NCBI GenBank assembly: GCA_903871605.1
Contig: CAIQHF010000018.1
Span: 101,245 to 165,244, forward strand
Length of the DNA stretch: 64,000 nucleotides
DNA from: an uncultured Sphingomonadaceae bacterium
Lineage (GTDB): Bacteria > Pseudomonadota > Alphaproteobacteria > Sphingomonadales > Sphingomonadaceae
Direction of reading: 5' to 3'
Part shown: piece by piece, positions 41,976-50,609 of the stretch
Layout of the letters: every line of letters begins with the position of its first letter
Numbering within the stretch: position 1 is the first letter of the stretch
Position numbers and translations under genes: made by a program
The notes under the pieces: model-generated
Told to the model about the DNA's origin: nothing
What the model saw: only the letters and a program-made list of their open reading frames with translations
Databases searched by the model: none

Positions 41976-43721
41976 ATGAAGATCCGGACTGCGCTGCTGG
42001 CGACCGCCGCGGCGAACATGCTCATCGCGGGAGCGGCCGATTCAGCCGCGCACAGGAAAGCGCATCACGCGGCGTCGGCCGGCAATGCCGCGCTGCTGGC
42101 GCAGGTGAAAACGCTACAGGCCGAGGTCGAGAGCCTGCGCGGCGAGGTTGAGACGCAGAAGACTGCGCAGACCGCGACAGCCGCGCGCGTCGACACTACC
42201 GAAAGCGCGCTCCAGACGACCCAGACCCAGGTCCAAGCGGTGCAGCAACAGGTTGCCACAACTCCGCCGGTCACCAAGGATCAGGTGAACACCCAGATTG
42301 CCTCGGCGATCGACAGGGAACATCACAACGACAAGTTCTATTTCAAGGGCATCACCATCACGCCGGGCGGCTTCCTCGAACTGTCGGACATCTATCGCAG
42401 CCGCTTCCAGGGCGACGACATCGCATCGAGTTTCAACATCCCCTTCCCGGGCCAGAGCCACGCATCCCACACGTCAGAGAACCGCTTCTCCGCCCGCCAG
42501 AGCCGCGTCTCGCTCCTCGCTCAAGGCGCGCCAAACGCCCACACCAAACTCGCCATGTACGGCGAGTTCGACTTCCAGGGCGGCGCGCAGACGTCCAACT
42601 CCAACCAGTCGAACAGCTATGTGCCGCGCATCCGCAACCTCTATGGCACGGTCGATTGGGATCAGGGCAGCTACGGCATCCACGTCCTCGCCGGCCAGAA
42701 CTGGTCACTGCTGACGATGCAGAGCAAGGGGATCACGCCGCGTGCCGAAGTGACCCCGCCGCAGATCGACGCGCAGTATATCCCCGGCTTCGCCTGGGCG
42801 CGTCAGCCGGGTGTTCGCCTGGTCGGCGATTTCATCGATCACAAGCTGTGGCTCGGCGTCTCGGCCGAGAATCCGCAGACCACCTTCGGGGGCAGCGGCC
42901 TGCCGGGCACGGTGGTGTCCGTGATCAGCGGCCAGGGCAGCAGCCAGTCGACGTCCAATCAAGTCAACCCGGCCGGCGGATTTCAGCAATTCTACAACGG
43001 CGTCGGCTCATCGCTGTCGCTCAACCACACGCCGGACTTCATCGGCAAGGTGGCCTATGAGGACATGATCGCCGGCCACAGCTTCCACATCGAGGGCTTC
43101 GGCATCTACCGCACCTTCTCGACGCATCTCGACGGCACCTCAAGCAACCGCGACGCCCACGGTTTCGGTTATGGCGGCAGCATCGCGCTGAACGTCATTC
43201 CCAAGCTCCTCGATGTGCAATTCTCCGGCATCGGCGGTCGCGGCATCGGCCGCTATGGGTCGGCCGGCTTGCCGGACGTGACCTCGGACGCGGCGGGCGA
43301 TCTGCATGCGCTAAAGGAGTTCATGCTGCTCGGCGGCGCGACCCTGCACGCCACGCCCAAGCTCGACATCTACGCCTTCGCCGGCGAGGAGCAGGAACAG
43401 CGCCAGCTCTATGATGGCGGCACCAAGGGCCTCGGCGTGCTGAACGCGGACAATTCGGGTTGCTTCGTCGAAGCGCCGAGCACTGCGTCCACCTTCGCCT
43501 GCGCCGGCAACACCCGCCGCATCCGCCAACTGACCGTCGGCGCCTGGGACAAGATCTATAATGGCTCGTTCGGCCGCATGCAGATCGGCTTCCAGTGGAG
43601 CTACACCCAGCGGCAGCTGTTCGACGGCACCGGCGCCAGTAATGGCCTCGCCGCTTATGCGGGTATGCCGCAGACCCGCAACAACATGGCGTTCCTGACC
43701 TTCCGTTACTATCCGTTCTGA
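41976..43721 (+). CDS. Outer-membrane porin with N-terminal coiled coil
   Basis: A 581-residue exported protein. The signal peptide (MKIRTALLATAAANMLIAGA) is followed by a coiled coil at about residues 35-95 (LLAQVKTLQAEVESLRGEVE, Gln/Thr-rich heptads), which may tether it to peptidoglycan. A beta-barrel then starts at about residue 115 (FKGITITPGGFLELSDIYRS) and continues to the C-terminal aromatic FLTFRYYPF. Anti-parallel strand patterns such as HTKLAMYGEFDFQGGAQ and YGIHVLAGQNWSL are typical of general or phosphate-type porins. A palindromic operator lies 110 bp upstream, linking it to the efflux regulon. Confidence 0.82.
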   Translation: MKIRTALLATAAANMLIAGAADSAAHRKAHHAASAGNAALLAQVKTLQAEVESLRGEVETQKTAQTATAARVDTTESALQTTQTQVQAVQQQVATTPPVTKDQVNTQIASAIDREHHNDKFYFKGITITPGGFLELSDIYRSRFQGDDIASSFNIPFPGQSHASHTSENRFSARQSRVSLLAQGAPNAHTKLAMYGEFDFQGGAQTSNSNQSNSYVPRIRNLYGTVDWDQGSYGIHVLAGQNWSLLTMQSKGITPRAEVTPPQIDAQYIPGFAWARQPGVRLVGDFIDHKLWLGVSAENPQTTFGGSGLPGTVVSVISGQGSSQSTSNQVNPAGGFQQFYNGVGSSLSLNHTPDFIGKVAYEDMIAGHSFHIEGFGIYRTFSTHLDGTSSNRDAHGFGYGGSIALNVIPKLLDVQFSGIGGRGIGRYGSAGLPDVTSDAAGDLHALKEFMLLGGATLHATPKLDIYAFAGEEQEQRQLYDGGTKGLGVLNADNSGCFVEAPSTASTFACAGNTRRIRQLTVGAWDKIYNGSFGRMQIGFQWSYTQRQLFDGTGASNGLAAYAGMPQTRNNMAFLTFRYYPF

Positions 43722-44169
43722 TCGGTCGTTGCCCGGGCGCATCGTGCGGCCGGGCAAAGCCTCCAGACGGGCGACCACGTGGCGGTGGGTGCGTTCGGAT
43801 GCCCCTAAAATCCGATGCTCGGGTGATCGCTGACGTCCGGCTTTTGTGGATGAACGACCGCCCCTGGCGACAACGGACCTTGCTGCGCCGGCCGACGAAT
43901 GCCCGACACTGGTCGGTAGGCGACACCCCCGGGCTGAGCCGTTTGCGCCGGGCGGGCTGCGATCGCATGAGCGCGTCCTGCGTTGCGTTACCCGCGAACG
44001 GTCAGTCGGCTAGCGGCCAGTTCGAGCCGTCGAGTAGCGGCTAAACCAGTGGCCGGTTCAGGGAAGCGCTCAGGCTACCGCTAACGTCGCCTTCTGGGTC
44101 GTCGCTACCGGGAAGCTGCCGACCGACCGCCCCCTTGCGGACCTTTCCCACCGGCGATTACAAGTCGCT
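43722..44169. other. Intergenic region without a convincing gene
   Basis: About 450 bp between the porin and the GFA-type gene. Sequence around 44020-44130 resembles the degenerate GCGG/CCGCT-rich intergenic repeats seen elsewhere in the window. No RNA or protein gene is supported. Confidence 0.4.
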
Positions 44170-44502
44170 ATGGGAACTCAGGGAAGTTGTCACTGCGGCA
44201 ATGTGCGGATCGAAGTGCCACGCCTTCCCGCATGGGTTGCGGATTGTAACTGCTCGCTATGTCGCCGGACTGCGTGGCGTGTCGCCTACTACGCTCCCGA
44301 CGATGTCAGGGTTTCAGGCGAAACCAAAGCGTACGTTTGGGGCGATCGCTTGATCGGCATTCACCATTGTCCGGTCTGTGGGTGTGGCACGCACTGGCAA
44401 ACCCTCGGCGAGGATTTTGGCAAGATGGGCATCAATGCCCGCCTACTCGACGGCTTTGACGAAGATATCGTCGAAGTCAGGAAGTTCGACAACGCGGGGT
44501 GA
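44170..44502 (+). CDS. GFA family protein (glutathione-dependent formaldehyde-activating-like)
   Basis: A 110-residue zinc protein of the GFA/CENP-V fold. Zinc ligands are visible in CHCGNVRIEV, CNCSLCRRT and CPVCGCGTHW, and VSGETKAYVW is the typical middle segment. Founding members were proposed to condense formaldehyde with glutathione; most homologues have unknown substrates. It is a short single-domain form. It stands alone, with no formaldehyde-oxidation genes nearby. Confidence 0.85.
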   Translation: MGTQGSCHCGNVRIEVPRLPAWVADCNCSLCRRTAWRVAYYAPDDVRVSGETKAYVWGDRLIGIHHCPVCGCGTHWQTLGEDFGKMGINARLLDGFDEDIVEVRKFDNAG

Positions 44503-44666
44503 CCGATCAGGTTCGACCCTAACCTCCGCGTTGCGTCACGCCGTATCAGTCAGTCGGAATGCCGGCCCGCTTAGAATTCTTACGGGCGAGATTAACAAAG
44601 GACTGGCTTTGTGAGACCGCTGATGTTGCGCGCACGGCCATTTGTGGGTCCTTCGGCCGCGGGCGC

Positions 44667-45002
44667 TTACGCGCCTCGCTTCGGTTTCCGCGGCTTGGGT
44701 GTCGGGAGCTCGGCCGCCGTGACGCGCAGCAGCTCGCCGAGCCATTCGGCATCATCCCATCGATCAGCTGCGATGAGCATCTGTGGTTTGGCACCTGGAT
44801 ACGGCGGCGCGTCCGATACCGGTTCGGCATGGGCTCGACCCGGTACCGTCGGCTTAACGAAGAGCTGATCTTCGCAGACCGCGCCGATCATCTTGCCGTC
44901 GAGGTAGACGCCGTACTCACCGAACATCGGCTTGGCCGCCACGGCGCCAGCGCCGGTCGCCTGTTCAAGCAGGAATTCGATTGTGCGTTGCTTCGTCGCC
45001 AT
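44667..45002 (-). CDS. TfoX/Sxy N-terminal domain protein
   Basis: A 111-residue protein. The core MFGEYGVYLDGKMIGAVCED, QLFVKPT and the PPYPGAKPQMLI segment match the TfoX N-terminal domain; the helical C-terminal domain of full Sxy regulators is missing. The short form is widespread in alphaproteobacteria without a known role in competence. The C-terminus is basic (KPRKPKRGA). Confidence 0.85.
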   Translation of the reverse strand: MATKQRTIEFLLEQATGAGAVAAKPMFGEYGVYLDGKMIGAVCEDQLFVKPTVPGRAHAEPVSDAPPYPGAKPQMLIAADRWDDAEWLGELLRVTAAELPTPKPRKPKRGA

Positions 45003-45240
45003 ACGCCGAACTTTAACAGACGAGCGTCGCCGTGTGCAACGGACCGACGACGGGCTGCTTAGCCGACCGACGTGAACGAGCGGCCGCTTTCGGGAACGGC
45101 AAAGTGCCGCTGAACGGCTGATCGCGGGTCACCTAGGACTCAATGCCTATGCTTTTGATGCGGTGGGGAGGATGCAGAAGGTCGGCTGATCTTCCTCACA
45201 TGTCTTTGTTTGCACAAGTAGCTCGGGGGCTTCACCGAAG

Positions 45241-45600
45241 CTATCGAGCCCGAAGCGCATCTCGGAGGATCGTCAAGGCTTCCCCTTGGGTGTTCGCCAT
45301 GATCTGCGCTTCCAGCGCGCGGTATGCAGCAAGCACATCCTTGCCTGCGTCAGTCAGCGCCGCGTGGCCTCCGCGCTTGCCGCCCGTCGATGCGTCCACC
45401 AGTTTGTTTCGGAAGCAGCGGTTCATGCTGTCGACGAGATTCCATGTGAAGCGATAGCTCATCCCTAGTGCGCGGCCGGCGGCGGTGATCGAGCCCTCCC
45501 GCTCGATCGCCGCGAGCACGTCGGCACGGCCGGGTCCGAACGCGCGCTCGTCGCCTGAGAAAAGCTGGATCTTAATGGCGAGTTGTCCCTCCCGAGGCAT
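45241..45600 (-). CDS. ModE-like winged-helix regulator (DNA-binding domain only)
   Basis: A 119-residue LysR/ModE-type HTH protein. The DNA-binding region is ADVLAAIEREGSITAAGRAL followed by GMSYRFTWNLVDSMNR, and GGKRGGHAALTDAGKDVLAA is the wing and dimerisation helix. The molybdate-binding MOP domains of full ModE are absent, so ligand sensing would need another mechanism. I use ATG 45600 (MPREGQLAIKI). It lies 130 bp downstream of a ModA-like gene on the same strand and probably forms an operon with it. Confidence 0.83.
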   Translation of the reverse strand: MPREGQLAIKIQLFSGDERAFGPGRADVLAAIEREGSITAAGRALGMSYRFTWNLVDSMNRCFRNKLVDASTGGKRGGHAALTDAGKDVLAAYRALEAQIMANTQGEALTILRDALRAR

Positions 45601-45729
45601 CGGCGTCTCCCTGATCTCCGCGCGCGATCCTATCGTTCGGCGTATCGTCCGCAACGAGGAGCGGAGCGGCCGTGGGCTTTCACGACGCCCTGCCGCGGAC
45701 GAAATGCCTCGATGTCCTCGACCTGTCCT

Positions 45730-46557
45730 TTAGGATCGATCGGGCAGCGGCTGGTCCAGGAGCGGGATCAGTCCCGCCTTCCTCACCGCGGCCTGACCTT
45801 CCTGCGACAGGAGCAGCAAGGCGAACCGTGCGGCGGCCGGCCTGGCCGAGAGGAGGGCGAGACCGAACAGTGGGCGAGGCGCGAACCGGGCGGGCACGGG
45901 CAGGGCGACGAGATCCGTTCCGGCACGCACGATCGCCTCGCTGCCGCTGCAATAGGTGACGGCGACGTCGATCAAACCTGCTTCGAACAGCGCCGCCGTC
46001 GCATTGCCGCCGGGTGAGATGCTCGGCGCGGACATGTGCCAAAGACCGGAACTCTTCGCCCTGAGCGCCTGCGCGGCGCCGGGAGAGGCCCTGTCCATCA
46101 GGTCGAACATGGCCATGGCATAATCGCCCGACGGATCGGCGATCGGCTCTGATGTCTTGATGCGGATCGTCTTCTCGAGCAGCGTTTCGATCATGTTCGC
46201 AGGCGCCAGGCGGAGCGACTGCCGAGCGACCAGGCACATCCGATTGCGAGCGAACGCGATCGGCGGAAGGAGGGCGCGGCCGCTCGCGGCCAGCGCCGCC
46301 GGCGATGCCATGTCGGCAGAGAGCAGCAGATCGGCAGTCTCACCGTTCTCGATCCGGTCGCGGAGCGATCCCGAGCCGCCGAACGTCGCCTTCACGTCCA
46401 TGCCCATCGCGGCCGCCCGGTCGTGCAGGGCCGCGACCAGTGTCCGCAGGCTTCCTGCCGCGTACACGTCGACCTCTTCCGCCACCGCCTCGCCCGGCGT
46501 GGCGAGGGTCAGCGCGGTTGCGGCAAGACAAGCGAGAGGTCGCCACGCTGGCAGCAT
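45730..46557 (-). CDS. ModA-like periplasmic oxyanion/metal-binding protein
   Basis: A 275-residue ABC-type solute-binding protein. A signal peptide (about residues 1-26, ending AVAEE) is followed by VYAAGSLRTLVAALHDRAAA, TFGGSGSLRDRIENGETADL and the AFARNRMCLVARQ segment, the hallmarks of molybdate-binding ModA; SAPSISPGGNATAALFEAGL is the hinge-return region. No ModB or ModC permease genes are present here. Instead a TonB-dependent receptor is divergently encoded 130 bp away, suggesting a receptor-linked binding protein in place of the usual ABC set. Confidence 0.85.
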   Translation of the reverse strand: MLPAWRPLACLAATALTLATPGEAVAEEVDVYAAGSLRTLVAALHDRAAAMGMDVKATFGGSGSLRDRIENGETADLLLSADMASPAALAASGRALLPPIAFARNRMCLVARQSLRLAPANMIETLLEKTIRIKTSEPIADPSGDYAMAMFDLMDRASPGAAQALRAKSSGLWHMSAPSISPGGNATAALFEAGLIDVAVTYCSGSEAIVRAGTDLVALPVPARFAPRPLFGLALLSARPAAARFALLLLSQEGQAAVRKAGLIPLLDQPLPDRS

Positions 46558-46688
46558 TCATCGTCTCCGTCGCGGGCAACGCCCGCTCAAGTCGGCGCAC
46601 GGCCGATCGCCGGCCGTTCCATTGTCCGCCGGAGCTTCTATAGGCAATCCGAAATGCACGGCTAAGCATAACGCCAAGGGGTTGATCC

Positions 46689-48854
46689 ATGTCCAGTTCG
46701 TCGCGTGCCCGGGATTATCGCCTCGCTTGCATGTCTTCGGTCGCGATAGCGGCGACGGGCGGAGCCGCTCACGGCCAGGTCACCGCGCCGCATAGCAGCA
46801 CCGGCGAGATCGTCGTGACGGCGCAGAAGGGCTACGCGGCGCAGCCCGATTATGCGGTGAAGAACGCCGATCTCGGGCCGCTCGGCGACAAGCCGGTCGC
46901 CGACGTGCCGGCCTCGGTCACGGTTGTGCCCGAGGATCTGATTGTCAACAACCAGGCGCGGACCGTCAACGACACGCTGCGCTACCTACCGTCGGTCGAG
47001 GTGCGCGATCAGCAGGGCTTCGAGGTCTCGCGCCCGCAGTCGCGCGGCTTCCAGGGCAGCATCGTGCAGGATACGCGGCTTGACGGGCTGAACATTGTCG
47101 GCACCACTGCGATCCCCGCCGAGAATCTCGCCGGCATCCAGGTGCTGAACGGTCTCACCGACGCGCTGTACGGCCCGCAATCGCCCGCCGGCGTCTTCGA
47201 TTACGAATTGAAGCGGCCGACGCGCGACACGCTGTTCCGCGTCATCGGCAGCTTCGATTCAAAAGGTATCGGCACGGGCCAGGTCGACGCCAGCGCGACG
47301 AACGGGCCGATCGGCTACCGCTTCAACATCGTGCACGGCCAGGGCCAGGGATATGTCGACGGCAGCCATTTCAATCGCACGCTGTTCGCGGGCGATTTCG
47401 ACATCCATCTCGACGATCGCACCGTGATCGAGGCGGACCTCAGCCACTACGAGACCAGAGGCTTCGGCCTGCCCGGCAGCATCGTCTATTTCGGCAAGAA
47501 CACCAACATCCTGCTGCCGCGTGCGATCGACCCGACGCGCCCCGGCTACGGCCAGCCTTATGCCGGCGTCGACCTCAAGACCGACACCGGACTCGCCAAG
47601 CTGAAGCATGATTTCGGCGGCGGCTGGCAGCTCGAGATCGGCGGACTCTACCAGAATGCCGATCGCGGCCTCTACGGCATCACCGACACGCTGACCGACA
47701 ATGCCGGTGACTACACCGTCACCAAGAACTTCACCGCCGTGCCGCGCTTCACCGTCGCCAGCAACACCGCCTCGCTGACCGGCACGGTGAGCCTGTTCGG
47801 CCTCGCCAACGATATCGCGATCGGCACCAACGGCTTCGTCAACGGGCAGTATAGCGCGCGCAACTCGATTGCGGTGTCACTCGGCACGGGTAACCTCGCA
47901 CACCCGACGATCCTCCCCGACAAGCCGACGCCCGCGGACGGCGGCCAGTACAAGTCGGGGCGCCTGTTCGTGCAGTCGATCGTAACGAGCGACACGGTCC
48001 ATCTGGACGACCGGCTTGCCGTGCAGGGCACACTCAGCACCTCCTTCCTGAGCTCCAGGAGCCTGTCGAGCGCCGGCGCCGTCACCAGCAAGGATACCGA
48101 GAACGGCGTGCTGAGCGGCACCGCCAGCCTGACCTACAAGCCCATCGAGCGGCTGACGCTGTACGCCACCTACTCCAACAGCGTCGAGCAGGGCGAGACC
48201 GCGCCGGCGGGCACCGCCAACGCCAACCAGATCCTCTCGCCCTATCGCGACCGCGAATACGAGGCGGGCGCCAAATATCAGGTCACGCCGGGCTTCCTGA
48301 TCACCGCGGCGGGCTTCCGCATGACGCGGCCGCTCGCGACGACGAGCGCGACCACCAACCTCTTTGCGGTGGTCGGCACCCAGCGCAACTGGGGCGGCGA
48401 GCTGTTTGGGCAGGGCGCCGTCACGCCCGCGCTCAGCCTGTTCGGCGGCGTCACCTACATCGACGCGCGGCTGGTCAACTCCGGCGTCGCCGCGACCAAC
48501 GACAAGCTCGTTGTCGGCGTGCCGCACTTCAAGAGCGACGTCTCGGCCGATTACCACCCCGCCTTCGCCGGCGGTTTCGCGCTGACCGGCACCGTCCACA
48601 CCGAGAGCGACCGCGCCGCCACCAACCTCAACAACAGCTTCGCGCCGGCCTATGCGACGGTCGATCTCGGCGCGCGCTACAACGCCGCCTGGTTTGGCCA
48701 CCACGAGACGCTGCGGGTCAATGTCATCAACATCGGGGACAAGCGTTACTTCTCCTCGATCGCCGACGGCAACATCGTCGGCAGCCCGGGCGCCAACACC
48801 GCCTATTCGGGTGCGCCGAGGACGGTCCTGGCAAGCTTGGAGTTCGACCTTTGA
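46689..48854 (+). CDS. TonB-dependent siderophore-type receptor
   Basis: A 721-residue outer-membrane receptor. The TonB box is GEIVVTAQKG. The plug has DVPASVTVVPEDLIVNNQAR, NDTLRYLPSVEVRDQQGF and LNGLTDALYGPQSPAGV. The barrel ends in LASLEFDL. The plug type (short, with early VPASVTVVP) is the one annotated as siderophore receptor, but the ligand may be a metal chelate or molybdate complex, given the divergent ModA-like and ModE-like genes. AAGGGG precedes the ATG. Confidence 0.92.
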   Translation: MSSSSRARDYRLACMSSVAIAATGGAAHGQVTAPHSSTGEIVVTAQKGYAAQPDYAVKNADLGPLGDKPVADVPASVTVVPEDLIVNNQARTVNDTLRYLPSVEVRDQQGFEVSRPQSRGFQGSIVQDTRLDGLNIVGTTAIPAENLAGIQVLNGLTDALYGPQSPAGVFDYELKRPTRDTLFRVIGSFDSKGIGTGQVDASATNGPIGYRFNIVHGQGQGYVDGSHFNRTLFAGDFDIHLDDRTVIEADLSHYETRGFGLPGSIVYFGKNTNILLPRAIDPTRPGYGQPYAGVDLKTDTGLAKLKHDFGGGWQLEIGGLYQNADRGLYGITDTLTDNAGDYTVTKNFTAVPRFTVASNTASLTGTVSLFGLANDIAIGTNGFVNGQYSARNSIAVSLGTGNLAHPTILPDKPTPADGGQYKSGRLFVQSIVTSDTVHLDDRLAVQGTLSTSFLSSRSLSSAGAVTSKDTENGVLSGTASLTYKPIERLTLYATYSNSVEQGETAPAGTANANQILSPYRDREYEAGAKYQVTPGFLITAAGFRMTRPLATTSATTNLFAVVGTQRNWGGELFGQGAVTPALSLFGGVTYIDARLVNSGVAATNDKLVVGVPHFKSDVSADYHPAFAGGFALTGTVHTESDRAATNLNNSFAPAYATVDLGARYNAAWFGHHETLRVNVINIGDKRYFSSIADGNIVGSPGANTAYSGAPRTVLASLEFDL

Positions 48855-49267
48855 GGGTCGATCTGCTCCCCCGGCGGGCATGTCATTCGCCGGGTGCTCC
48901 TATGCATGTGGCGTTTATTGACCACCTTGCTGCCGGCCTTTCGTGCGAGATCACGACCAGATGAACAGATGACCGGTTACGGAAAGCGCCAAAGTGGTCC
49001 GGAACGGCGGGATGTGGGTCAGACCCGCTGCGGCAGGCTTGTTGACACTGAACCGGAACGCATCCTCAGCCGACGCGCGAACGGCCCCTATCCCCAATCG
49101 AGCTCCGGGAAGCTGTAAGCCTTTAAAGGGTCAGATCACGGCGGCAATCACGAGGGCGTCCTGGCGACCGAAGGCGCGGTGCCGAGCTAGCTCGCAATCA
49201 CGCGGGATGCCGAGAGGCCGGACTAGCAATAATCATCGACTGCGAACCCGCCAACCTTTAGGAGGGA
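48855..49267. other. Intergenic region without a convincing gene
   Basis: About 410 bp between the siderophore-type receptor and the amidohydrolase remnant. It contains GC-rich degenerate repeats around 48960-49120 and no supported gene. Confidence 0.4.
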
Positions 49268-49654
49268 TGGGCGTTTTTCAACGCGCTGCCGACAACGTTG
49301 GTCATCGATCATACGGGCCTGCCCGACGTGTCGAAGCCGGTCGACGGCCCCGGGTTCCAAAAGTTCGTCCGGTTGATAGAGCGGGACAATATCTGGAGCA
49401 AGGTGACCTGCCCCGAACGGCTCTCGGTCGGCTGGCTGCCCGATTATGCGGACGTCGTCCCGCTTGCGCGCCACTTGGTCGAGCGCCTCCCGGATCGCTT
49501 GCTGTGGGGCACGGATCGGCCGCATCCCAATCTGAGGGCCGACATGCCCGACGACGGCAAGGCGGTCGATTTCACCCCAAGGATCGCGCCCGACGTCGAT
49601 GCGCAGGCCAAGCTGCTCGTCGACAACCCGACACGGCCCTACCGGGGGCGTTAA
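49268..49654 (+). pseudogene. C-terminal remnant of an amidohydrolase (LigI-like)
   Basis: The frame encodes LVIDHTGLPDVSKPVDGPGF, then YADVVPLARHLVERLPDRLL, WGTDRPHPN and AKLLVDNPTRPYRG. These are the C-terminal hallmarks of the TIM-barrel amidohydrolases related to 2-pyrone-4,6-dicarboxylate lactonase, including the conserved metal-ligand Asp in WGTDRPHP. About 118-128 residues remain of a normal 280-300. An in-frame TAG at about 49260 and the absence of a normal start upstream indicate that the N-terminal two thirds have been lost, so the remnant should be inactive. Confidence 0.75.
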
Positions 49655-49825
49655 ACCGGCGAGCGGAAGAGTGTTTGAGGAAGGAAGATGCTTATAGCCG
49701 ATCGAGACTAGCGGTCCCAGGCGCATCCTGAAGATGGCTCGCGGATCTTTCGCGCGTTGCCTTCCGAGAAGCGGTGGTCTGGCCTACGCTAACGGTCTCG
49801 CCAACCTCCGCAGGGGAACACCCAC

Positions 49826-50467
49826 GTGTCCAAGCTTATCGAGCCGTCTGTTGGGAAGGACATACAATCGCCTCGCAGGCCGGCACGATCGATGGATCCG
49901 CGGTCGCTGCGATCGCGTGACCTGTTGAAGAAGGCATTGTTGCGCCTGATCGAATGCAATTCGTTCGACAAGATCACGTTGCGGGACATTACCGCCACCG
50001 CGGGCGTCAGCTATCCGACGATGTTCAACCATTATGTCGACAAGGACGATCTGTTCCAGGACATTGCGCGGCAGGAAGTGAAGGATCTGCTGATCAAGGG
50101 TTTCAGGCATGGCGTCGAGACGCCGGACTGGCGGCCAGGCGTGGGTGTCTGCGCGCATGTGATCAAACGGCGCAGCCTGTGGAGGACGTTGCTCACCACG
50201 GGCGCCAGCGACGCGATGCGATCCGAATTCATCCGAGGAGGACGCGATCTTGCCGGAGACCGTGACAGTCTCGGGCATGGCTTCCCCATGGATGTCGTCT
50301 CCGGCGTCATTGCCAGTGGGACCTTCGAAATCATCGCGTGGTGGCTTACGCAAGATGCCGATTATCCGATCGATATAGTCGCTAACATGCTTGAAACGCT
50401 GGTCATCGAGCCCGCGCTCGATCTCCCGCCGGGCTATTTCACCAGTCGGACGAGCGTCCACGCTTAA
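49826..50467 (+). CDS. TetR/AcrR-family transcriptional regulator
   Basis: A 213-residue repressor. The HTH is LLKKALLRLIECNSFDKITL, RDITATAGVSYPTMFNHYVD, KDDLFQDIA, the standard TetR N-terminal domain; the ligand-binding C-terminal domain is helical and unassigned. The GTG at 49826 gives an extension of 22 residues; ATG 49892 (MDPRSLRSRDLL) would start close to the HTH. It lies 140 bp upstream of the TonB receptor in the same direction and is the likely regulator of the receptor-SDR-hydrolase-SDR-ligase cluster. Confidence 0.88.
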   Translation: MSKLIEPSVGKDIQSPRRPARSMDPRSLRSRDLLKKALLRLIECNSFDKITLRDITATAGVSYPTMFNHYVDKDDLFQDIARQEVKDLLIKGFRHGVETPDWRPGVGVCAHVIKRRSLWRTLLTTGASDAMRSEFIRGGRDLAGDRDSLGHGFPMDVVSGVIASGTFEIIAWWLTQDADYPIDIVANMLETLVIEPALDLPPGYFTSRTSVHA

Positions 50468-50609
50468 GCTGATACGAACGCCGGGACGATCACGTGCTGG
50501 TCATATTGACAGCGGCTCGAAACACTATCTAGTTTACTCCCTGTAAAAGAGATTCGCGACGCGGGCTTCCTGCTGAGGAGGACGACATAATCGCGGAGGG
50601 GAGGCAAAA

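Noticed and set aside
44667..45002. TfoX-like protein as evidence for a competence system
   Set aside because: Only the N-terminal domain is present, and no competence pilus or DNA-uptake genes lie nearby; the short form is common in non-competent bacteria.
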